Assembly (NCBI GenBank): GCA_027596195.1
Contig: JADGJG010000455.1
Coordinates: 1-19,196, forward strand
Reading direction: 5' to 3'
Source of the DNA: Podochytrium sp. JEL0797
Lineage: Eukaryota; Chytridiomycota; Chytridiomycetes; Chytridiales; Chytriomycetaceae
Length of the DNA stretch: 19,196 nucleotides
Each line of letters starts with the position of its first letter. Position 1 is the first letter of the stretch. The translations under genes and the position numbers were made by a program. This document shows positions 12,001-19,196 of this stretch, in pieces. The notes under the pieces were generated by a model that saw only the letters and a program-made list of their open reading frames with translations, searched no databases and was not told where the DNA came from.

Positions 12001-12774
12001 CCTCAGTCAATCCGTTTGCCTTGAGCTGTGCACCAGTGAGAAACGCGTCGTTGGGGACGTCGTCACGTAGGGCGTCGATGTGGTGCTTAGTAGAAGCAAG
12101 GCGGGCGGCCAGCACGGAGGGCAGATCGGCCAGCTGGTCCAGGTGGTGCCTGAGCAGGCGGCGTGCCTGCAGCGGCACCTTGTCGAGGCACACGGCCTTC
12201 TGCATCAGGTCCAAACACTCGAGGACGCACTGGTGCTCGCGCGCAAACTCGAGCACGGCGGCGGCCAAAGGCGCGCGGTCCAGGCGCTGCGCGGCGCCCT
12301 GCAGCACGTGGCCGACAAGAGCAACGGCGGCTGTTTCACTGGTGCCGAGAGTGTCGCTGACGAGCAGCGCCTGTTTTGCGAACGACGCGTTGAAGTGCTG
12401 CGTGGCGTTGCCGAGCGTGGCGCGGCCTGGTTGTCTCGTTAGTGTGTGCAAGGCATTCGCTAGGCTTCGCTAGGCGTGTGCCAGGAGTGTGCTCGCCCTC
12501 GCCAGGGACACAAAACAAAAGCGCAACCCACCCTCTTCAATTCCCTTCCGCGTCGCTGCATCCTTGGCCTCACTCGCTAGCAAGTTCTGCATCGCCGGTC
12601 GCAGCTGCTGTAGTTTGAACTCGAGCTGCTTGAGGAGCCCAGGCGCACTGCTACGGTACGCGAGTGTAATGAGGCCTTGGAGCTGTGTACCCGGTTACAT
12701 TAATATCCACTTGTATCCGAGTATCTGCACCCGCAACGTACCTCTTCAAACGCAGTCCAAGTGCTCGTCGGCAT
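6041..12774 (-). CDS. NUP192: Inner-ring nucleoporin NUP192/NUP205, 10 exons
   Basis: This is a large alpha-solenoid scaffold protein of the nuclear pore inner ring, where the family binds Nic96/NUP93 and NUP53. Exons on the minus strand are 12774-12742, 12682-12532, 12426-7846, 7769-7599, 7533-7415, 7348-7196, 7130-6929, 6865-6464, 6390-6170 and 6109-6041. All phases close to 6102 bases (2033 residues), close to the roughly 2000 residues of human NUP205. The start is MPTSTWTAFEELQGL and the last exon ends in a TGA. The third exon alone encodes 1527 residues. Recognisable stretches are PENWPYLYIFESKMSLLLRI (about residues 1590-1609) and the overall run of Leu-rich helices without signal peptide or membrane segment. 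A Gly-rich loop (SGGGGGAGGD) is coded near 8480-8500. Introns are 59-105 bases. I recognise the family from length, architecture and sequence feel, not from an alignment. Confidence 0.88.
12456..12475. repeat. 10-base tandem duplication in the second NUP192 intron
   Basis: The decamer TTCGCTAGGC occurs twice in direct tandem (12456-12465 and 12466-12475). It lies inside the 105-base intron 12427-12531, the longest in this gene, and probably explains part of the extra length. Confidence 0.7.
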
Positions 12775-12866
12775 CCGTGGATTTTTTTTGTTTTTTTTCT
12801 CAAACACGCAAACCCTGAAAGGAAAAGGGTATTATTATCGCATCGTCACACAGGCGTTGATATATT
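12775..12866 (-). promoter_or_regulatory. Very short gap between BCD1 stop and NUP192 start
   Basis: Only 92 bases separate the stop of the upstream minus-strand gene from the start codon of the nucleoporin gene. The BCD1 3' UTR and the NUP192 promoter and 5' UTR must share or overlap this space. It holds T/A-rich runs near 12780-12800 but no clear TATA box. Confidence 0.35.
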
Positions 12867-14237
12867 TCAAGCATCATCATCTGTACTGCTTCCATAATCT
12901 GCAATACAGGCAATTTTGGTGGCCTGACGCGGTGAATTTCCATAAACTTCCACCGCGACGCAACGCGCTTCTCCTTCAACAACAATCGCTTCCGCATCCG
13001 ATTCTGCTTCTGCAACAACAACATCACCACCCGCGGTAACTTCTCCATCCTCCGCCTCCTCTGGTTGCCCTTTCTCCAACTCAGTCTCCGCAACGGCCAC
13101 CAAACCCTGCATTTCCTCCTCACCATCAACAACTGGCACATCCACCACAGGATCCACAACCATCACATCCTGCTTTATCTTGGAATTCGCAACCGACTCG
13201 CTGGACAACTCAGTCAACCGCAACACGAAAGTTGGAAACTCGACGAGATGTTTATCCTGCAGGATCGTTTTGAGGTCGTTGGATTGGTCCACGCAGTAAA
13301 ATTGGGGTTCGTTTGCCTGGATTCCTTTTGGTTAGAGAGAATGTCGATGCGAGTTGCCAAAACTTTTGCGCTTTTACCCGTGCGTTTTCGCGACGAAGGT
13401 ACACATGGATCGCGTCCACTGGGATGCTGGTAAATTCACCAAGTTGGCAGATCACTTCGGGAGGTATAGCGCTTGTTTTGGGGGTCAAAGACTTTGTGAG
13501 GAGTTCGTGAAGGGTAGTTGTTTCCTTGATGCTGGAGGGAGCGCAGGGATTTAGTCTCTCCGCGGTTGAAAAAAAGGAGCGAAAACGAATTAGAATACGA
13601 AACTCATGCTGTAAGACAGTAATCTTGGACCCTCCAATGCCGTTGAAATCAAATTCGATCGTCCACTGAATCGTTTTGGACCTGAAACACAAGTCAGACT
13701 CTTTCCTCCCTCACACAAAAATGAATTCTCCGCCTTACTTGAGATGATACATGGACTTATTCCTCTCATGCCGACTCATCCCTTTTGCCATCAACTTGAC
13801 CCTCGTCCCCCTCAACCCACAATTCTTGATCAAATGCTGTTCCCGCACACTCCACTGCCTCTTGACCTGCTGCTGTGGCTCCTCCTTATCCAACCGCACT
13901 CCAAGCCGGTCCGTTATATCCCTCGCAGCGTTGTCTGCCACCCGCGAGGTTTCTTCGAGGAAGCAAAAGTCGGAGCGGAGGTGCGAGTCGGTGTAGGAAC
14001 GCATGGGGAGGTATGTTGTTTTGGCGCGTTGGCCGGTGCATGGGAGAGAGCGTTTGTGGGATGTGACGCAGGGGAGGGAGCAGGAGAGGGTTGAGCAGGC
14101 GGGGCATTTGTACTGGTGTTATGAGGGGAAAGGACGGTTAGGGTGAGTTGGGAAGTTGGGAGAGAGGGAAGTGGGAGTTCTTTTGGTACCTTGGATGGGT
14201 TTGGACATGAGGCGCAGAGATCGATGTGTTTTGGCAT
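12867..14237 (-). CDS. BCD1: Box C/D snoRNA accumulation protein BCD1 (ZNHIT6 type), 4 exons
   Basis: This protein is needed for assembly and stability of box C/D snoRNPs, probably in the nucleus with the R2TP/Rvb machinery. Exons on the minus strand are 14237-14190, 14112-13739, 13681-13378 and 13316-12867. They close to 1176 bases (391 residues). The HIT-type zinc finger is at the very N-terminus, split by the first intron: Cys8, Cys11, Cys19, Cys22, Cys27, Cys31, His35 and Cys41, with the family-typical SCSLPCVTSHKRSLPC. Next come SDFCFLEETSRVADNAARD and an Arg/Lys-rich segment before IQWTIEFDF, all in family order. A strand near EFPTFVLRL precedes a long acidic low-complexity tail (about residues 275-391). 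A 99-base in-frame stretch in exon 3 (about 13545-13643) could be a retained or real intron, giving 358 residues instead. The start at MPKHIDLC fits because the finger is usually N-terminal; an upstream exon cannot be excluded. Confidence 0.9.
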
Positions 14238-14388
14238 GTGCGCGCTTGGCTCGGATTCCGAAAAGACAAAAAAACAAAAAAAAACCATGGGTTCGTGCCA
14301 ACATTCTCTTCATATTTGACAAGTGCAAAAAGGGTCCTTTTCACAATAACCTTACGTGGTCCACGAGGTGGTTCGGACAACCGAGCAG
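14238..14388. promoter_or_regulatory. Divergent gap between BCD1 and the Fanzor relic
   Basis: These 151 bases separate the BCD1 start from the first in-frame ATG proposed for the Fanzor-type gene. If that start is right, both promoters are packed here. The left end of the Fanzor element, if it has one, should lie in or near this stretch, but I found no convincing terminal inverted repeat matching the right flank. Confidence 0.35.
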
Positions 14389-17300
14389 ATGATAAAGAGA
14401 AGTCCGAAAACGTTGTTCGAGTTCAGAAACAAACCTTTTTGCGAAACCCCTGAAAACAAAAAAGCACCTGGGAACGCTTCTGCTTCGACGCAATTGTTCT
14501 CGCATGTCAATATCCAAAGAAGTAAGAACCTTTTGCGTGTCTTGTTACTAAGCACCTAAGATCATTTATTGCTCAAGTCGTCTAAAAATCATGATTTCTG
14601 CCGGAACTTGTTGATCAAAGGGGTCGGAATCACCGAGGACGAGCACGTTCAGCTTCTCCCATCAGCTACGTCTTCTACTCCCGACAAGTTTGTTGTGGAC
14701 ATTGAAAGCAGCTGCATTTGTTGTATTGCTGGTCATGATCGCTCGTCCCAGACCTCGTGCATTCGCCACAAGTTCAAGGGGGATCGTGGTTTCGACAACC
14801 CGCTGCTCAAGCACCCACGTCTGCAAGGTTTGTGTGGAGTTTACATGTTCTTCTTCCTGTATCTCATTTTTTTTTTCTCTTCACAGAGATGAGGGACGAC
14901 AACAAGTCGTATCTGAGCAAGATTTTGGCGTTGAACAAGGCCCAGGCGTCTGAATTCAAAGGAAAGCTTAAAAGCGACCTCTCTTGGCAGGCCAAGCTAG
15001 TCCAATACGTCACTGCTCTCAATGTTGCGGCCGCAGCTGAATCACATGCCTCCCGCGATCGGAAGAAGGCCAACGAACCGGAGTCACCCTTCAGAATGGA
15101 ATCTCAAGTCGTCCCTGTTTTCAAGAATTCCATTTTTCGTCCTGGCAAATGGCAACACACGCAACTTACAGCACTGTTGGACAAGTACGTTTTGCTTTAC
15201 TTTATCTGTGCAAAATCTGATTTTCTTTCTTTTCAGCTTCAACTTGGCCATCATGTGGGTCAACAAGTTGGCTCTTTGCCTCATTGTGTCCCAGTTTCAA
15301 GCTGCTCGAGCTAAAGAACACGCTCCACTTCAACCTCTCGACATTTCACCGTTTGACCAAGGCACCTTCATCAACCTCTTCAAATCTGTCTTTGGAATCA
15401 GGTGCAGCGACGCGGCCAAAAATATTCTTCAAGAAGTCAAGGGTCATGTCAGCGGCATCTCGTTTCCAGCATCGTATGACACCCTGGAGGATATCCAGAA
15501 CATCATCAACACTCAGTCAACTTTGATGGCCATGAATGTCAAGAATCACCTGACTGTGAGTGGATTTCGTTGGCTGTATTGAAGTGTCGATCTCCAATTA
15601 ATCCAACTCTTTTCATTCAGCTTCACTGGAAGTCTAAATTGAAGAAGATTTTGCCATGAAGTGTCACCGTATTTTCTCGACACTTGGACTCTCGTCATTG
15701 GATGCTCGGATCTGGCAACTCACTGCGTATCTTGCTGGTGAGTCGCTTCTCTGTTTCATTCATTCATCGATTTCGGACTCTAACGCTCCGTGGCTCCCAC
15801 ACAGGTTGCTTCGTGTTTGACAAAAAAAAAGCATCATGCCCTTTCCACCAAAAATGGGACCAAGTTCGCTGTGCGTCAGTGGAAGACCATCACGACCTTG
15901 CCGGACAAAGTCATCAAGAATGCCATTCTGGATTCCGAGCACGGTGATGTCGGAAAGGTGGCGGAATTCAAGCTTTGGGTCATTCAGTTCATGAAGGCCA
16001 TTGAGGGCTGGTTCAATTCCACGGGAAAGGTGCTGCCCATTTGCAAAACCAACTACACTGGGCACGAACATGCCCTCATCAATGCCCACCTCGAAGCCCT
16101 CGACTTCTTTGAAAAGAATGTTGAATACCATGAGGCTGTTTGGCCGGACAAGCCTTTGTCAGTGATGCCTGTTTTTTCGCGAATGGTGTGTTGGCGTGTT
16201 TGTTTTGATCATGTCGCCGAGATTTTTGACTCCCTCTTTTCATTTTCAGATACCTTGCAATGGATTGTGCCAGGGTTCAAAGGAAGTGGGCACCAAGGAA
16301 GGAGGAAGCGGAAATCCGTCTGGAACGAGTTTTTCCGTCTCGTCAACGTTCTCGCCAACCCCTCACTTCCGGGTTTTAGCTCGTTTCATCCCTGCGGTTT
16401 TGTCAAGGCAGGGGATTTTGCCGTTTTGAGACCGCTGGAGGAGGAGGCTGAGATAATCGCGCATCAAATCAAGGAGGGAACGTTCGTGCCCAAGAAGTTT
16501 GATACCCTGCAGGGAATGATGAAGGGATTCAGTCCACTTCCCAAGTCGTCGACTACCATGAAATCAATCCGCATGGACACAATGGTGTGTGTGTGTGTTG
16601 TGTCTTATTAATGACATTTTCCGCCACAGACCTGCGGCTCGTTTTTTCTACAAGAATGCACCACCTGAACAAAAGAACGCCATGTTCGATGCCTTGAAAC
16701 TGGATCACGATTGCCGCATCTCGTGATTCCAGTAAGCAGCCATCGAGGAGAGGAGGGTGTTCTGGAAGAACTTCCTGCCTGAGTTGGAGAAATATCTTCC
16801 AAAGGACATACGTGAGTTGTTGTTGTTTTTTGGTTGTTGTCAAAGTCCTGTTTCTGAAACTGTTTGCAGGCGCAGACAAGTACTTCACCGGCACCCTTGT
16901 CCTGTCTGACACCATGGTCGGAATTTGCAACACAAAACAAGTCCCTCGTGCCATTCCCAACACACCCAAAACCACCATCCAAGACGTCAAAATCGACTCA
17001 AAAACCATTGTTGTCACCCTTGACTGCGGAAAAGATAACATTCTGACCAGTCACATGCAGCCTGGCGTTGTGCACAAGCCTGGCACAGCAGCCGGAACGT
17101 CAGCTTCTCTTCCCACCAGCATGATCTACAACCACCAATCCGGAACTGAAGGCTCGCCCGAGCACGTGAAGCAGAAGAGCAAGAGAGCGGCCAAACGGGC
17201 TCTATTGAAAGAAAGGTCGAAGCTGTCATGTGAGTGAGTTTTTTTTGTTCGTGCTCCTCCTTTGTTTTGTGTTCTGACTCGTCGCAGAAACAGGCCACCT

Positions 17301-18833
17301 GCTCCACCTACTGCTGAGGCAGTTGAGGCTCTTCGTCAACAAGTTGAGTTCAACAGAGTCAACAGGATGGCAAGGCAGAGGTTGCGAACCAAGCAGCAGA
17401 GGAAGAGGAGGAAGAAGAAACATGCCCACAATCAAGGGATGCATGCATATCTGAAGCTGCCCATGGAGGAGCAGGAACACTGATACTCCTTCACCATCAA
17501 GTCTACAGAGTATGCCGAACTCGCTGGCTTCAACATGTTTGATCGTGGGGTGGAGGAGATTCACAAGTTTGTGAAGTTGGTCGGGATTGATGTTCTCGCG
17601 TTGCAGGCCACCATCACCACCACCAAGACGTTAGACAAGAACAAAATGCTGCAGCATGCCAAATCGTTCCTCACTGTCTTCCCTGAGTTGTACGCGGTGG
17701 AGAAGGAGAAGGCCGGCCTCATTTGCAGGAAGAAGCAGATGCTGCAGGAGTGCTTGGACGAGTTTGTGTCGCGAGTGATGGGGAACCTGCCTGGTGATCA
17801 AGTTATTGTTGCGTATGGGAGCGCCAGATGACAGCCCTTGCTCCCAACCGCAAGATGGAGCACATGATTGGGGAGAAGGCCATTGCCTTCCGTATCCCCG
17901 AGGGGAATACCACCTGTCATTGTGATGGTTGTTTTGGGACCGGGATTTGCCCCAAGATTCTGGATTTCAATAAGTCGCCTGGGATCGACAACATCGAATT
18001 CAACAACCTCGTTCGCAACAAGATGGTGCGCGACCTCATTGAGTCAATCCACCCTGGGTTGGCCGACAAGTTGAACCTCGACAGGTTGGGGGAGATTTTG
18101 TTCAAGATGCAGGAGGGACAGGAGGCGGCTTGGGAGGAGTTGGAGCAGTTTGAGGCGAAGTCTTTGCTGACTCCGGAGGATTTGAATGTGATTAGCGGTG
18201 ACAAGTAGGAGGATGGTGATGATGGTGATGACTTAGACAACGAGGATGGCTTTCTCGATGAGCAGGAGTTGGAGGAGCTTTTGGCGGCGAGTGAGGATGA
18301 CGTGGCTGTGAATGTTGGTTGGTGGTGTGGCTGATAACGTGGGGACGGACGCCGATGGGGATGTTGCGATGGAGGATGCGGACATGGAGTCCGATAGTGA
18401 CAGTGACATTGTGATGGGGGAGGCAAAGAACCGGGTTGGGGTGGGAGGGAACCCGGTGCCGAACGCCTCGTCAGAGGTCCACAAGTTCTACAAGTGGGAG
18501 CCCATGGCTGACATGTACGCCCCTGGTTCGCGAATCAAGTGGACACCCCAAGTCAAAGCTGCAGCGCAAGCCAAAATTCTCAAGTCTAAGCAACCTTGGA
18601 GATTCGGCTGGCACAGCAACAAGAGTTTGGGCGACTGCCTCGACCTTGCGTATTCAACGAAGGGATACCCCGCGGGTGTGCCTCTCCGGGGAGTCAAGCA
18701 TTGCCATGCATGCGGGATTCTTTGGGATCGTGACATCAACGCCGCCCGGAACATTTTCTTTCTCTTTTGGTCCTTGCGCCTCAACAGTCTCAAGCGGCCT
18801 TTGTACGTACGCCATTTTGCAAGCAAAGGGTGA
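14389..18833 (+). pseudogene. Fanzor-type (eukaryotic TnpB homologue) RNA-guided nuclease, intron-containing, disrupted
   Basis: Fanzor proteins are eukaryotic relatives of TnpB that cut DNA guided by an RNA from the same locus. Probable exons are 14389-14521, 14561-14827, 14887-15184, 15237-15555, 15621-15737, 15805-about 16189, 16250-16586, 16630-16811, 16870-17233 and 17288-18833, about 1300 codons. Most introns (39-67 bases) keep phase. Motifs are RuvC-I LDCGKDN (Asp at 17022-17024), a strand VIVAYGSA followed by PEGNTTCHCDGC (candidate catalytic Glu at 17900-17902), and CHACG then WDRDINAARNI (Cys at 18702 and 18711; RuvC-III Asp at 18732-18734). Lys/Arg-rich segments flank RuvC-I. Premature stops are TGA 15657, TGA 16724, TAA 16733, TGA 17481 and TAG 18206; frame changes occur near 17825 and between about 18290 and 18345. 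TGA ends three host genes here, so it is not recoded. The C-terminal half is firm; the exon before 14561 and the 16186-16249 intron are tentative. An intact relative should exist elsewhere. Confidence 0.82.
16585..16597 (+). repeat. GT dinucleotide run at a Fanzor intron donor
   Basis: A run of GT repeats sits exactly at the donor of the intron ending at 16629. Only a donor within the run, at 16587, gives the phase needed to continue into PAARFFYKN. The repeat may blur splice choice and could have expanded after the gene decayed. Confidence 0.5.
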
Positions 18834-18879
18834 TGGAATTACCTTATTTATTTAGTTTATTTATTTTAGCTGTTTGCAC

Positions 18880-18921
18880 AAGCTGGCACGGTCGGTCGTT
18901 AGACGAGAGGCGTGTCAGCTT
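18880..18921 (+). ncRNA. Candidate guide-RNA (fRNA/omegaRNA) scaffold stem-loop
   Basis: An 11-bp inverted repeat, 18880-18890 with 18911-18921 (AAGCTGGCACG against CGTGTCAGCTT), encloses a 20-base loop. All positions pair, with one G-U. It begins 47 bases after the Fanzor stop codon. In Fanzor and TnpB loci the guide RNA is commonly transcribed from the 3' end of the gene and its downstream flank, so place and form fit. A transcription terminator or a chance hairpin is possible. Confidence 0.35.
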
Positions 18922-18967
18922 CTTTACTTTGGTTTTTTCAAATATCTTCTTTATTGAAAATTAAAGT

Positions 18968-19044
18968 ATTCGCGATTGGGGAAATGAGGATGAATTCCAG
19001 AGGATGTTACTTGTGTCCGAAGATCAATTAAATTCGCGAATTGG
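18968..19044. repeat. Imperfect repeat pair with an AATTCGCGAATT palindrome
   Basis: ATTCGCGATTGG at 18968-18979 is nearly repeated as ATTCGCGAATTGG at 19032-19044. The second copy forms a perfect 12-base palindrome, AATTCGCGAATT (19031-19042). These may be remains of element-end or subterminal motifs of the Fanzor transposon; chance is also possible. Confidence 0.4.
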
Positions 19045-19049
19045 CAGCT

Positions 19050-19071
19050 TGGCAGATGTGTGGCAGATGTG
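19050..19071. repeat. 11-base tandem duplication
   Basis: TGGCAGATGTG occurs twice head to tail (19050-19060 and 19061-19071), preceded by a similar TTGGCAGC at 19041. It looks like a local slippage product in the flank of the relic. Confidence 0.6.
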
Positions 19072-19196
19072 TGGAGATTTTCGGGCATCAGCACTTCGAC
19101 ATGAACTTTGGCAAAAAGAAGGGACACCTGCCTCAGCTGGGCACCAGTGGTTCCTTGTCACCGCATGGGATGTCAATCCACTCGCCGACTTTGGTG

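Larger units (their letters stand above)
18834..19196. other. 3' flank of the Fanzor relic to the window edge
   Basis: This holds no gene I can support. It starts with an AT-rich tract of TTTA-like repeats (about 18843-18868), suitable for 3'-end formation. It also contains the stem-loop and short repeats listed separately. Beyond about 19080 open frames run to the edge on both strands, but none shows a motif. The right end of the Fanzor element, if still present, most likely lies here or just past the window. Confidence 0.4.

Noticed and set aside
15657..18208. Idea that the Fanzor stops are recoded (alternative genetic code or readthrough)
   Set aside because: NOG2, NUP192 and BCD1 end in TGA and CIA30 in TAG at family-typical C-termini, so these are normal stops. 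Frame changes are also present, which recoding of stops would not explain.
14389..18833. Bacterial IS200/IS605 TnpB insertion or contamination
   Set aside because: The locus carries spliceosomal introns with matching phases, is far longer than bacterial TnpB, and lies among intron-rich eukaryotic genes. No TnpA-like gene is seen.
19136..19196. Minus-strand open frame at the right edge (reads VGEWIDIPCGDKEP before a stop)
   Set aside because: Only about 20 codons are inside the window and no family is recognisable. It could be the end of a neighbouring gene, but it cannot be supported.

Overview
The window is nuclear DNA from an intron-rich eukaryote. Its genes carry many short spliceosomal introns, mostly about 55-75 bases, with GTGAGT-like donors and short CTGAC- or CTAAC-like branch sites. 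The set includes a complex I assembly factor (CIA30), a fungal-length inner-ring nucleoporin and an intron-bearing Fanzor-type gene. Together these suggest an early-diverging, perhaps chytrid-like, fungus. That placement is inference: no rRNA or other phylogenetic marker is present.

Layout. 1-1432: no gene recognised. 1433-4313 (-): NOG2/NUG2-type nucleolar GTPase for 60S ribosome assembly, 7 exons, 720 residues. Its fifth intron is 386 bases, against 63-71 for the others, and is full of inverted repeats on the transcribed strand, so it is a candidate host of a structured RNA. 4314-4654: divergent promoter. 4655-5760 (+): CIA30/NDUFAF1-type mitochondrial complex I assembly factor, 6 exons, 250 residues. 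6041-12774 (-): NUP192/NUP205 inner-ring nucleoporin, 10 exons, 2033 residues, three quarters of it in one exon. 12867-14237 (-): BCD1/ZNHIT6-type HIT zinc-finger protein for box C/D snoRNP assembly, 4 exons, 391 residues. The exon phases of all four host genes close exactly, so these models are strong although built by eye.

14389-18833 (+): the most interesting locus, a large intron-containing Fanzor (eukaryotic TnpB homologue, RNA-guided nuclease) relic. It keeps a RuvC-I motif (LDCGKDN), a candidate rearranged catalytic glutamate in a PEGNTTCHC context, and a C-terminal CHAC zinc knuckle joined to RuvC-III (WDRDINAARNI). At least five premature stops and two frame changes make it a pseudogene in this copy. 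A long acidic insertion separates the two cysteine clusters. An 11-bp stem-loop starts 47 bases after its stop codon, where Fanzor and TnpB elements usually encode their guide-RNA scaffold. Short repeats further on may mark the right end of the element.

The four host genes act in separate housekeeping processes: 60S maturation, complex I assembly, nuclear pore scaffold and snoRNP assembly. They are packed tightly, with gaps of 92-341 bases. The Fanzor relic lies against the 5' end of BCD1, with 151 bases between the two start codons.
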